In this document: positions 44,639-53,553 of the stretch, in pieces
Layout: the number at the start of each line of letters is the position of its first letter
How positions within the stretch are numbered: position 1 is the first letter of the stretch
From: Autumnicola psychrophila
GTDB lineage: Bacteria > Bacteroidota > Bacteroidia > Flavobacteriales > Flavobacteriaceae
Assembly: GCF_031846645.1 (NCBI RefSeq)
Contig: NZ_JAVRHN010000002.1
Span: forward strand, 1 to 64,000
DNA length: 64,000 nucleotides
Direction: 5' to 3'
The notes under the pieces: model-generated
Told to the model about the DNA's origin: nothing
The model's input: the letters and a program-made list of their open reading frames with translations, nothing else
Databases searched by the model: none
Made by a program: the position numbers and the translations under genes

Positions 44639-45309
44639 TACTTCAAAAATTTTTCAGAAGGCTTTCTGTCTCTTATTCGTTTTGCCGGTGATCCATAATA
44701 GAGACCATGACTTTCCAGGTCTTTTGTGACCAAAGAACCAGCTCCCACTACCACATTTTCTCCAATAGTAATTCTGTCTAAAATTGTTGACCCTATTGAC
44801 ATAGCCGAATATTTTCCAAATTTACAAAGGCCTCCAGTTTTAACTCCTACTGATAAAGAAGCGAAATTCTCCATAACACTATCATGTTCTAAAACACTAT
44901 TAGTATTAAGCAAACAATGATTTGAAATTATTGATTCAGAATTTATGACTACTCCAGGCATAATCGCGTTACCAACTCCTATAGATATTGAGGGACTCAG
45001 AAAAGAAAATTTAGAAATGGCATTTATAAAATTAAAATTATCATTTCGTTCCTGGATTTCAAGGACAACTTTTTCCCTTGAGTAATTATCACCCAAACCA
45101 ACAATACCAGAATGAAAATTATACTTGTCGCATAAGGCTTTCAATTCATTTTGCCTGCCAATAACTTCGTAGCCATAAAATTCGCTTCCTATAGTTTGTA
45201 CCGAATCAATTACACCTACGATTTTATATTCAGGTTGGTCTTGTAAGATATCTATGATTACCCTGCCATGAGGTCCCGCACCAAACACTACTACATTTGT
45301 AATTTTCAC
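44638..45309 (-). CDS. NeuD/PglD-like sugar acyltransferase
   Basis: The 223-residue protein has a Rossmann-like N-terminal domain (VVVFGAGPHGRVIIDIL) typical of PglD/NeuD. A left-handed beta-helix follows, with hexapeptide repeats such as IGVGNAIMPGVVI, and ending AKRIRDR. The catalytic His is in LEHDSVM (about 140). PglD N-acetylates UDP-4-amino sugars; NeuD O-acetylates sialic acid. With a DegT aminotransferase 126 bp upstream, the N-acylation of a 4-amino-dideoxy sugar is the favoured reaction. A different acyl donor is conceivable. Confidence 0.9.
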   Translation of the reverse strand: MKITNVVVFGAGPHGRVIIDILQDQPEYKIVGVIDSVQTIGSEFYGYEVIGRQNELKALCDKYNFHSGIVGLGDNYSREKVVLEIQERNDNFNFINAISKFSFLSPSISIGVGNAIMPGVVINSESIISNHCLLNTNSVLEHDSVMENFASLSVGVKTGGLCKFGKYSAMSIGSTILDRITIGENVVVGAGSLVTKDLESHGLYYGSPAKRIRDRKPSEKFLK

Positions 45310-45435
45310 TTTAGAATATTCTTAAAGATTAACAAAGGTTTTATACCTATTTTTTTGAAGAGACAAAAAATTCCATTCTATAGTAACTATTCTGTTTATA
45401 GCCAGTTTTAGAAAAGATTTGATGTTCTCTAAAAA

Positions 45436-46518
45436 TTAATTGTTCTGGATTCGTAAAAGAAGTCTGCAAATGAGATCTACTTCTTCAAGAGTCAAATCAT
45501 AGAATAAGGGCAAACATAAAACTCGTTTTGCAATATCGTCAGTCACCTCAAACGCTTTGGACGATATGTATGGAAGAGTATTGGCCAGAGAAGGGTAGAA
45601 ATAACGACGCGTAAAAATTTCATGGCTATTTAAAAAATCAATACACTTTCTCATGAGATCTTCATCTTCGAAGATAAGAGGATAGTAAGCATAGTTTTTG
45701 GTTGCCATACTATTCCAAATGGATCTTCGTGCAGCAAAATGAGACAGGTTCTGATTATATCTTTCAGTTACAACTTTTCTTTTTTCGTGGATATCCTGAA
45801 TGTATTTCAGATTGACTAGTCCCATTGCCGCATGAAATTCAGAATTTTTTCCATTGATTCCCAATTCGGCGAAATTTTCAGGTCCATTAAAACCAAAATT
45901 CCTGATAAAAGCTAGCTTTTTTAATAATACCGGATCTTTGGTTATTAAAAGACCTCCTTCTACAGAGTGATATAATTTGGTAGCATGTAAGCTACATATA
46001 GAAATATCTCCATAATTAAATATAGACTGATCATTTATCCTTACACCAAAAGCATGGGCGCCATCATATATTACTTTTAAGTTATGCTTACCTGCTATCT
46101 CCTGTATTTTTTCTACATCACAGGGATTACCATAAACATGCGTCGCCAGGATTGCTGAAGTCTTTTCAGTTATTGCTTCTTCAATTTTAGTAGCATCAAT
46201 ATTTAATGAATCCTCCTCAATATCCACAAAAACAGGTTGGCACCCTTCCCATACAATACTGCTGGTAGTGGCTACAAACGAAAATGGAGTAGTGATAATC
46301 TCACCTTTTAATTCTAAAGCCTTAATTGCCATTTGCAAGGCAATCGTCCCATTAGTTACGTATAAAAGATGTTTTAGGTTGAGGTAAGCTTTCAGTTCCA
46401 TTTCCAGCTCACTCGCGAGCGGCCCCATATTGGTGAGCCATTCTCTTTTCCAGATGCCGTTAAGATATTTTTGGTATTCCTCCTGTGGAGGTAGAAAAGG
46501 TTTAGTTACAGGTATCAT
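45436..46518 (-). CDS. DegT/DnrJ/EryC1/StrS-family sugar aminotransferase
   Basis: The 360-residue PLP enzyme transfers an amino group to a keto-sugar nucleotide. Visible features are NGTIALQMAIKALEL near residue 55, VIYDGAHAFGVRI for the cofactor-phosphate region and CSLHATKLYHSVEGG with the PLP-binding Lys (about 187). A dTDP-4-keto-6-deoxyglucose substrate is likely because RmlA/RmlB are made by the same locus while RmlC/RmlD are not. This would give dTDP-viosamine or the galacto isomer. It overlaps the sulfotransferase gene by 4 bp. Confidence 0.92.
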   Translation of the reverse strand: MIPVTKPFLPPQEEYQKYLNGIWKREWLTNMGPLASELEMELKAYLNLKHLLYVTNGTIALQMAIKALELKGEIITTPFSFVATTSSIVWEGCQPVFVDIEEDSLNIDATKIEEAITEKTSAILATHVYGNPCDVEKIQEIAGKHNLKVIYDGAHAFGVRINDQSIFNYGDISICSLHATKLYHSVEGGLLITKDPVLLKKLAFIRNFGFNGPENFAELGINGKNSEFHAAMGLVNLKYIQDIHEKRKVVTERYNQNLSHFAARRSIWNSMATKNYAYYPLIFEDEDLMRKCIDFLNSHEIFTRRYFYPSLANTLPYISSKAFEVTDDIAKRVLCLPLFYDLTLEEVDLICRLLLRIQNN

Positions 46519-47318
46519 ACGTTATATTCTGGAAAATAAGTATACAAAATCCACTCTTTGGTTTTAATTTTTTCTAAAAATTCTTCGGATAGGCTTTCCG
46601 GTCGCTTTTTATTATTGGAGCCCGGTGGGTAAATACGTTTCTCGGTTTTAAAATAATCAGCATATTCATCAAAACTGGTTGACCTTATGTAGGTTTCAAA
46701 TTCGGAACTTAACTGCTCCATCTCAAAAAAATCAACATTTTTAAAGTGAGTTTTTACTATTTCCGGAAAATTGGCTTTTGTAATATTTTTATAAACGTAC
46801 ATAGGGTCGGTAGCATACATTCTGATAAATTGCCAGGACATGACACCAATATCTTCTCTAAAATCAGCAGAAAAGAACCTTTTTAAAACATGGTTATACT
46901 CTAAATCAAAATACTCCTCAATTGAAATGTTGGGATAGTTTGGAAACAGGCCTTTTAAATGAGTTTCCGATAGAGTTGGAAATCGCTCCCACCATCTATA
47001 ATAAAAGGCAGAAATAAATTTTTTGGCAGGATCCCGTTTCACCGAAATTACAGGTAATTTCTTGTATTCTCCAGGAATGAAAGAAACTCCTGCATGTTGA
47101 CCTGTTACGTCGTTGTTTGGATACTCATAATACTCGACATTAGTTAACTTTTGATAAACCGGTGCTATAAGATTAAGTTTATACCCAATTCTATTCATAT
47201 ACCATTTTACGGGATGCTCCTGTTTATAATTAGCTACTATTTGTTTGAAGATACCATGTACAAAAGTGCCTCCTGTCTTAGGCATGTGAATAAAAACGAA
47301 ATCTCTGGTGATTATCAT
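46515..47318 (-). CDS. Sulfotransferase (Sulfotransfer_2 type)
   Basis: The 267-residue protein starts with FVFIHMPKTGGTFVHGIF, in which PKTGGT is the 5'-phosphosulfate loop for PAPS. VISVKRDPAKKFISAFYYRW then supplies the 3'-phosphate site with its conserved Arg and Ser. Sulfotransferases of this family put sulfate on sugar hydroxyls. PAPS supply and PAP disposal enzymes (cysC, cysD, cysN, cysQ) lie in the same locus. The predicted result is a sulfated repeat unit. No membrane segment is visible, so the acceptor is probably a cytoplasmic intermediate. Confidence 0.9.
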   Translation of the reverse strand: MIITRDFVFIHMPKTGGTFVHGIFKQIVANYKQEHPVKWYMNRIGYKLNLIAPVYQKLTNVEYYEYPNNDVTGQHAGVSFIPGEYKKLPVISVKRDPAKKFISAFYYRWWERFPTLSETHLKGLFPNYPNISIEEYFDLEYNHVLKRFFSADFREDIGVMSWQFIRMYATDPMYVYKNITKANFPEIVKTHFKNVDFFEMEQLSSEFETYIRSTSFDEYADYFKTEKRIYPPGSNNKKRPESLSEEFLEKIKTKEWILYTYFPEYNV

Positions 47319-47348
47319 CGAATGTTCAAATTAAAACCTTTTGTCTTA

Positions 47349-48818
47349 TTAAAAATAATAAGCTATTCTTTTTGTTATCTGCCTAAATTTGGGTTCAACC
47401 ATTTTCTTAATTAAGAAAAACAATTCCTTATCCATTAAAAAAGCCACAGTAAAATAGGCTATAGCAAAAAGGGGCGCTACAACTAAAGCATACTTTAAAG
47501 AAGCCGTATTTGGCAGTATCACATATTCAATAATTAAAACAAGAATTAATGCTGGGGCTAACTTAGAGGCGAATGCTAATAGTTGGTCCTGAATTGAAAA
47601 ATTAAATTTTATATAGGTCAACGTAATATTCATAAAAAAGAACAGATATGCGATGCCTACCAGGCTGTACAAAAAACTTTTCATTCCAAAACTAATGGCT
47701 ATCAGCATGATAATAGCAGAAATAATATGTTTTCCAAATTCGTAACTCATTAAAAATCTTGACTTCCCTTTGACCATAAAGAGATTTAAATTTATATTAC
47801 TAATTGGTAATACCAGCCCTGCCAGGCATAGGACCTTAAGCATAGGTGCCGCCTCCATCCATTGTTTTCCGTACAAATAATAGATCAATGTATCTGAAAA
47901 CAAAAACAATATGGCCATAGAAAAAACCACAAGTAAAGATACCATTTGTATGGCCTTAAGGTAATACGACCGCAATCTAACTTCGTCGTCCTGTATCTTG
48001 GACAACACCGGAAAGAATACCTTATTGAATAAAGGTCCAAAATTCTTCAGAATCAAGCCCCTGGTATTTGCCGCCCTTTCGAAAATACCAATAGTCGCTA
48101 TAGAAAAGAATTTACCGATCAAAATCGTACTAAACTTTTCTGATACGATGTTCACTATACCAATTCCTAAGATTCCCGTACTGTAATTTAAAGTTGGTTT
48201 TATACTGCTATAAGAAAAAACCCAACCTGGTCTCCATGGAGTCTTTTTCCAAAGAAACCAGACATTTATCAAACCGCTGACAATGCTCCGAAAAATAAGG
48301 CTATAAACGCCAAAACCTAAAAGAGCCAAAATAATCGTAATTATTCCTGAAGTTACATTGATACCAACATCAAGTTGAGATAAAAATCTAAAATCAATAT
48401 CCCTTTTTAAAAAAACCATCGGCATCAATCCGAGTGAACTTATAAAGAATTGAACTGAACTTAGTTGTAACAGAGGTGCCAGATTCTCACTTTCAAAAAT
48501 TCCTGCAATAATTGAACTGGTAAGAAATACCAGCAGCATAAGAAATACACCAATAATAACATTGAGATAGAAAAAACTGGATAATTCAGTATCGTTTACC
48601 GTTTTCTTTCTAATCAATCCGGAAGATATACCGGCATCTATAAAGACCTGGCCAATAAGATTAACCACCATAACAAGACTGGCCAGACCAAATTCCTTGG
48701 GTGTTAATAACCTGGCAAGAACTAAAGTAATCACAAAACCAATAATTTGATTAGATAATTGTCCGCCAACAGCCCAACCGAAAGCAGTGGTTGTCTTAGT
48801 TCTTAATTCATCTGACAT
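47349..48818 (-). CDS. Wzx-like repeat-unit flippase (MOP superfamily)
   Basis: The 489-residue protein has about 12-14 hydrophobic helices and the polysaccharide-flippase start FGWAVGGQLSNQIIGFVITL. The typical loops LARLLTPKEFGLA and DAGISSGLIRKK are also seen in WzxC/TuaB-like members. It moves the lipid-linked repeat unit across the inner membrane. It is the only MOP protein in the window and pairs logically with the Wzy-like polymerase at 31.7 kb. The gap to rmlA is 1 bp. Confidence 0.93.
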   Translation of the reverse strand: MSDELRTKTTTAFGWAVGGQLSNQIIGFVITLVLARLLTPKEFGLASLVMVVNLIGQVFIDAGISSGLIRKKTVNDTELSSFFYLNVIIGVFLMLLVFLTSSIIAGIFESENLAPLLQLSSVQFFISSLGLMPMVFLKRDIDFRFLSQLDVGINVTSGIITIILALLGFGVYSLIFRSIVSGLINVWFLWKKTPWRPGWVFSYSSIKPTLNYSTGILGIGIVNIVSEKFSTILIGKFFSIATIGIFERAANTRGLILKNFGPLFNKVFFPVLSKIQDDEVRLRSYYLKAIQMVSLLVVFSMAILFLFSDTLIYYLYGKQWMEAAPMLKVLCLAGLVLPISNINLNLFMVKGKSRFLMSYEFGKHIISAIIMLIAISFGMKSFLYSLVGIAYLFFFMNITLTYIKFNFSIQDQLLAFASKLAPALILVLIIEYVILPNTASLKYALVVAPLFAIAYFTVAFLMDKELFFLIKKMVEPKFRQITKRIAYYF

Positions 48819-48819
48819 T

Positions 48820-49698
48820 TTATTGTCTCTGTGCCCTCTTTAAAAGGTACTGTCCATACCCGTTCTTTTGCAGCGGTAAAGCCAGAGCTTTTAATTTTTT
48901 TTTGTTAATATATCCTTTTTCAAAAGCGATCTCTTCTATACAAGCCACTTTGAGCCCTTGTCTCTTTTCTATAGTATGGATAAAGTTGGAAGCCTCCAGC
49001 ATCGATTCGTGGGTACCGGTATCCAGCCAGGCGTAGCCGCGACCCATTAATTCCACCTTTAGCTTATCTTCCTTAAGGTAAGCTTCATTTACGGAAGTAA
49101 TTTCCAGCTCGCCACGTTCGCTGGGCTTTACTTGCTTCGCAATTTCCACTACAGAATTGGGATAAAAATATAAGCCCGAAACCGCATAATTGCTCTTAGG
49201 ATGCTTAGGTTTTTCTTCAATACTAATGACATTTCCGTTCTTGTCAAATTCGGCAACGCCATATCTTTCTGGATCGTTGACATAATAACCAAAAACAGTT
49301 GCTTTACCTTCTGTCTCTACGTTTAATCGAGACTGTTTGAGCATTCCGGTTAGTCCCTGCCCGTAAAAAATATTATCTCCCAATACCAGGCAAACATCAT
49401 CACTACCAATAAATTCTTCTCCAATGATAAAAGCCTGGGCCAGTCCATCAGGACTGGGTTGTTCTTTATATTCGAATGTCATTCCAAGCTCTGATCCATT
49501 ACCAAGCAATTTTTCAAAATTTGGAAGATCTTCCGGTGTAGATATAATAAGAACTTCTCTGATTCCCGCCAACATCAAGACCGATAGCGGATAATAGATC
49601 ATCGGCTTATCATAAATATTGAGAAGCTGTTTAGAAACTCCTTTAGTAATTGGATATAAACGGGTGCCGGAGCCGCCGGCGAGGATAATTCCCTTCAT
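48820..49698 (-). CDS. rmlA: Glucose-1-phosphate thymidylyltransferase
   Basis: The 292-residue enzyme makes dTDP-glucose from dTTP and glucose-1-phosphate. It carries LAGGSGTRLYPIT (6-18) as the nucleotide loop. VSKQLLNIYDKPMIYYPLS, EYKEQPSPDGLAQAF and the D in LVLGDNIFYG are all canonical for RmlA. The length is standard. It directly precedes the flippase gene and is separated from rmlB by a repeat-filled 304-bp spacer. Confidence 0.97.
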   Translation of the reverse strand: MKGIILAGGSGTRLYPITKGVSKQLLNIYDKPMIYYPLSVLMLAGIREVLIISTPEDLPNFEKLLGNGSELGMTFEYKEQPSPDGLAQAFIIGEEFIGSDDVCLVLGDNIFYGQGLTGMLKQSRLNVETEGKATVFGYYVNDPERYGVAEFDKNGNVISIEEKPKHPKSNYAVSGLYFYPNSVVEIAKQVKPSERGELEITSVNEAYLKEDKLKVELMGRGYAWLDTGTHESMLEASNFIHTIEKRQGLKVACIEEIAFEKGYINKKKLKALALPLQKNGYGQYLLKRAQRQ

Positions 49699-49705
49699 TT
49701 TGTTG

Positions 49706-49998
49706 TTGGTTTTAGGCTGTAGGCTTTTTTTGCTTATAGCTTAGAGTTTATGGCTTAAAACTTTTTGCCAGCTCGCAGCGGTCGCAATGGTTTCGCTGCG
49801 ATCGCGGCGTTTTTCTTTTGCGGTCGTGGCGTGAAACGAGGCGATAGGCTATTTTTGCTTAGAGCTTACGGCTTACAGCTTTTTCCTTGCCCGCAGCGGT
49901 CGCGGCGGTTTTCCTTTGCGCCCGTGGCGTGAAATAGGCTTTAGGCGCGCTATGCTTTAGGCTTTTTAGCTTATAGCTTAGGGCTTACTGCTTAGAGC
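49706..49998. repeat. Repeat-filled spacer between rmlA and rmlB
   Basis: The spacer has heptamer blocks (TTAGGCTGTAGGC, GCTTATAGCTTAGAG, GCTTAGAGCTTACGGCTTAC, TTAGCTTATAGCTTAGGGC). It also holds two copies of a GC-rich unit, CGCAGCGGTCGCGGCGG-n-TTTGCG-n-CGTGGCGTGAAA, at 49769-49838 and 49885-49934. No gene is seen in it. Confidence 0.85.
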
Positions 49999-50002
49999 GC
50001 CG

Positions 50003-51046
50003 CTAAACATACTGCTTCTTGTAATAATCCTGATAGTTTCCTGAGGTCACATTCTGCAACCACTCCTTATTCTCAAGATACCAGTCGATGGTTATCGAGA
50101 GTCCTTCTTCAAAAGTTACGCTGGGTTTCCAGCCTAGTTCTTTGTTGATCTTTGTTGCATCAATTGCATACCGCAGATCGTGGCCGGGGCGATCTTTGAC
50201 AAAAGTAATTAGTTTTGCGCTTTCTCCTTCTTTACGATTCAGCTTTTGATCCATTTGCTGACATAGTAAGTGCACCAGATCAATATTTTTCCATTCGTTA
50301 AATCCACCAATGTTATAGGCTTCATTTAAATTTCCTTTATGGAACACCAGGTCGATGGCCACTGCATGGTCAATAACATATAACCAGTCCCGGGTGTAAT
50401 TTCCGTCCCCATATACCGGAAGGGGCTTTTTATTGATGATATTATGGATCATCAACGGAATAAGTTTTTCCGGGAAATGATTGGGTCCGTAATTATTAGA
50501 GCAATTCGTAATTACTGTTGGTAAACCGTAGGTATCTGCATAAGCTCGAACAAAATGGTCTGAAGAGGCTTTGGAAGCAGAGTAAGGAGAATGCGGATCG
50601 TAACTGGTTTCTTCAGTAAAAAATTCGGTTTCTCCTAAGGCCCCGTAAACTTCATCTGTAGAAACATGGTGAAAGCGTTTGCCTTCAAGATTGTTTTTCC
50701 AGGTTTCTTTTGCGGAGTTCAGAAGGTTAACAGTCCCTATCACATTCGTCTTAACAAATTCCAACGGAGAACTGATTGAGCGATCTACATGGGATTCTGC
50801 AGCCAGGTGAATTACGCCGTCCGGCTGTTCTGTAAAGAAAAGTTTATCTATAAAAGCTGCATCTGTAATATCCCCTTTTATAAACCTGTAGTTTGGCTTA
50901 CCTTCTACATCCCGGAGGTTTTCAAGATTTCCTGCATAGGTTAAAGCATCCAGGTTGATGATCTCGTAATCGGGATACTTATTAACGAATTGCCTTACTA
51001 CGTGGGAGCCTATAAACCCCGCTCCTCCGGTTATGATTATTTTCAT
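50003..51046 (-). CDS. rmlB: dTDP-glucose 4,6-dehydratase
   Basis: The 347-residue extended SDR converts dTDP-glucose to dTDP-4-keto-6-deoxyglucose. It has GGAGFIGSHVVR (7-18) and HLAAESHVDRS. The catalytic Thr-Asp-Glu lies in VSTDEVYGALG (about 128-138), and YSASKASSDH has the Tyr-Lys pair. All are canonical for RmlB. Neither RmlC nor RmlD is present in the window. The keto intermediate therefore probably goes to the DegT aminotransferase at 45.4 kb instead of rhamnose. Confidence 0.97.
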   Translation of the reverse strand: MKIIITGGAGFIGSHVVRQFVNKYPDYEIINLDALTYAGNLENLRDVEGKPNYRFIKGDITDAAFIDKLFFTEQPDGVIHLAAESHVDRSISSPLEFVKTNVIGTVNLLNSAKETWKNNLEGKRFHHVSTDEVYGALGETEFFTEETSYDPHSPYSASKASSDHFVRAYADTYGLPTVITNCSNNYGPNHFPEKLIPLMIHNIINKKPLPVYGDGNYTRDWLYVIDHAVAIDLVFHKGNLNEAYNIGGFNEWKNIDLVHLLCQQMDQKLNRKEGESAKLITFVKDRPGHDLRYAIDATKINKELGWKPSVTFEEGLSITIDWYLENKEWLQNVTSGNYQDYYKKQYV

Positions 51047-51413
51047 TTGTAAAACTGATTACGGATTTAAAAAAAGGATTCCACGGATCTGTAAAATAAT
51101 TATGCGGATTAAATAATGGATTTCACGGATGGATCTAAACTGAAAAACTGCAAACTGACCACTGTGGACTGTACACTGTTTTTCCACGGCTTCGCCACCC
51201 TGAGTCACATTAAATGTTCGTCAGGTTAATCGGATAAAGTTTCTTAAAAAAACGTTAAAAGGTTTTTTTGAGCGGCAAAAATAGAGCTATTTCTTACTCT
51301 CAAAAATATTTCACTGTTAAATTCCGGAAACACGGATTACACGGATAAATTGAGAATTGACATTTGCCAATTAACCTTGCAGGATCATCTTGAATTTCTT
51401 TAAACCTTCACTT
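51047..51413. repeat. Spacer with GGATTNCACGGAT and ACTGNNN heptamer repeats
   Basis: GGATTCCACGGAT, GGATTTCACGGAT and GGATTACACGGAT occur near 51080, 51118 and 51332. Between them, 51139-51178 is a run of ACTG words spaced 7 bp apart after the first step (51147, 51154, 51161, 51168, 51175). A CGGCTTCGCCACCCTGAGTC word at about 51188 recurs at 53092. No gene is seen. Confidence 0.75.
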
Positions 51414-52856
51414 CTAACTTACCTGGGCAGATTTCCTTTCTTCTTTTGTTTTCCTTACGAGTGGAGATCCAATACTGCTCACCGTAAATCCTGTTTTCGT
51501 TAACTCCCGGGTATCTAAAAGATTTCTCCCGTCAAAAACAAAAGCAGGTTTTAGCATACAATCATAGATCTTTTTCCAGTCATAGTCTTTAAATTCATCC
51601 CACTCCGTAAGCACAGCTATAGCATGAGAATCCTGACAAACTTCATAAGGATCTTTAATAACCGTTACCAGCTTCCTGTTCTCCTCTTCACTTCGGGTGC
51701 CCAGGTAATCCAGGTCGGCATAGATTTGCTCTTCGGTCACTTTAGGGTCATAAACCACCACTTCTGCCTGCTCATTCAAAAGATAATCTGCAACATAAAT
51801 AGCGGCAGATTCCCGGGTATCGTTGGTGTCTTTTTTAAATGCCCATCCCAAAAAGGCTATTTTCTTTCCGGAGACTGTATTATAAAGGGTTTTTACGATA
51901 TTTTCAGCAAACCTTCTTTTTTGATGGTCGTTCATAATGATCACCTGCTCCCAGTAGTCGGCTACTTCATTTAAACCAAAAGATTTTGCAATATAAACCA
52001 GGTTTAAAATATCCTTCTGGAAGCAGCTTCCTCCAAAACCTACCGAAGATTTCAGGAATTTTGGTCCAATACGGGAATCCATTCCTATGGCCCTTGCCAC
52101 TTCATTTACATCTGCCCCCGTATGCTCACACAATTCACTTAAAGCATTAATACTGGAAACCCTTTGGGCCAGAAAAGCATTGGCAGTCAATTTTGAAAGT
52201 TCAGAAGACCAGACGTTGGTAGTCAGGATACTTTCCTGAGGCACCCATTTGGCATAAATGTTCACCAAAGCTTGCATTGCTGCCTTCCCTTCTTCTGTAT
52301 CTATATCTCCTCCAATAAGTACACGATCGGGCGCCTGTAGATCTTCCACGGCAGTTCCTTCAGCCAGGAATTCAGGATTTGAAAGGATCTGGTATTTTAC
52401 TCCGTTGCCTGTGTTATCCAGGATATCCTTTAAGGCCGCAGCGGTACGTACGGGGAGCGTGGATTTTTCAATAACGATCTTATCATCTTTTGCCACCCTG
52501 GCTATTTGCCTTGCGCACAGCTCAATCCATTTAAGATCTGCGGCCATGCCTTTACCAATTCCGTAAGTTTTGGTAGGGGTGTTAACCGATATAAAGATCA
52601 TTTCGGCTTTATCTATTGCCGCATCCACATCTGTAGAGAAGAACAGGTTTCTACCTCTTGCTTCCTTTACAACCTCAGATAATCCGGGTTCGTAAATAGG
52701 GATATTCTCTACATTCTCGTCATTCCACGCAGCAATACGCTTTTCATTAATATCTACTACAGTAACGTTAATTTTGGGATTTTTTTGAGCGATAATTGCC
52801 ATTGTTGGGCCGCCAACATAGCCTGCTCCTATGCAGCAGATGTTTTTGATTTTCAT
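51414..52856 (-). CDS. ugd: UDP-glucose 6-dehydrogenase (eukaryote-like long form)
   Basis: The 480-residue enzyme oxidises UDP-glucose to UDP-glucuronate with two NAD. It has CIGAGYVGGPTMAII (8-22), FISVNTPTKTYG, FLAEGTAVEDL and FGGSCFQKDILN with the catalytic Cys (about 275). The K-x-T-x-D-T-R-E-S-A segment is KDTNDTRESAA. The phrase GYVGGPT and the length are those of the animal/plant-type enzyme rather than the roughly 390-residue bacterial Ugd; this type is common in Bacteroidota. It feeds the UDP-xylose synthase at 28.4 kb. Confidence 0.96.
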   Translation of the reverse strand: MKIKNICCIGAGYVGGPTMAIIAQKNPKINVTVVDINEKRIAAWNDENVENIPIYEPGLSEVVKEARGRNLFFSTDVDAAIDKAEMIFISVNTPTKTYGIGKGMAADLKWIELCARQIARVAKDDKIVIEKSTLPVRTAAALKDILDNTGNGVKYQILSNPEFLAEGTAVEDLQAPDRVLIGGDIDTEEGKAAMQALVNIYAKWVPQESILTTNVWSSELSKLTANAFLAQRVSSINALSELCEHTGADVNEVARAIGMDSRIGPKFLKSSVGFGGSCFQKDILNLVYIAKSFGLNEVADYWEQVIIMNDHQKRRFAENIVKTLYNTVSGKKIAFLGWAFKKDTNDTRESAAIYVADYLLNEQAEVVVYDPKVTEEQIYADLDYLGTRSEEENRKLVTVIKDPYEVCQDSHAIAVLTEWDEFKDYDWKKIYDCMLKPAFVFDGRNLLDTRELTKTGFTVSSIGSPLVRKTKEERKSAQVS

Positions 52857-53553
52857 TTCTTGTGTTTTAGGCTTTAGAACCTAATTTATTGTGTTATGTT
52901 ATCTTATTTAAAATCTTCAAATCCTGTGTACCAGGTTTCGACTCTCCTCAACCTTTGCTTTAGGCGGTAGGCTTTAGGCTTTTTCCTTGCTCGCAGCGGT
53001 CGCAGTGGTTTCGCAGCGTTCGCGGCGTGAAACAGGCGGTAGGCGGTAGACTTTTCTACTTATAGCTTAGAGCTTACGGCATTTTTAAAACGGCTTCGCC
53101 TCCCTGAGTCCCAATTTTGGTCTTCATGCGGTTCGGTAAGATGTGTTAAATTCCTGTTAAAAGGAAATTTTTACCGGCCGCGAAGATACTGTAGCAAATC
53201 ACTTATTAAAAACTTCAAATGTTAAAAATGATTATGAATGTTTTAGACAGGCTTTAGGCGGTAGGCTGTAAGGTTTAGGCTTTTTTGCTTAGAGCTTAGA
53301 GCTTTTCACCAACTTGCAGCGGTCGCGGCGTTTTTTCTTTGCGTCTAGTGGCGTGAAATTAAAGAGTAGGTTTCGACTCCGCTCAACCTGACAATTTTTT
53401 GCTTTAGATTTTAGGCACTAAGCTATTGGCTTTATTCTTTTATATCCTCACCCTTAAATTGTTCCAGGCATTGCATGGGTAAGCTCCAAACAAACTAGAT
53501 GCTGAAGCGAATTCACTGCTTAAAGCTTATTACCTATAGCTTTACAGCCATTT
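52857..53553. repeat. Repeat-filled spacer between ugd and fcl
   Basis: This 697-bp gap holds heptamer blocks (52864-52875, 52968-52985, 53034-53075, 53250-53300, 53400-53440, 53517-53545). Two more GC-rich CGCAGCGGTCGC units (52985-53033 and 53311-53359) and two TTTCGACTCCGCTCAACC-type words (52937, 53370) are also present. The word CGGCTTCGCCTCCCTGAGTC lies at about 53092. No open reading frame in it looks like a gene. Confidence 0.85.

Noticed and set aside
26485..48818. A CRISPR array as explanation for the short repeats
   Set aside because: The repeats are 7-bp degenerate units or dispersed palindromes without constant spacers, and no cas gene is present.
48820..51046. A dTDP-rhamnose pathway from rmlA and rmlB
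   Set aside because: rmlC and rmlD are absent in the window while an aminotransferase is present; rhamnose cannot be claimed.
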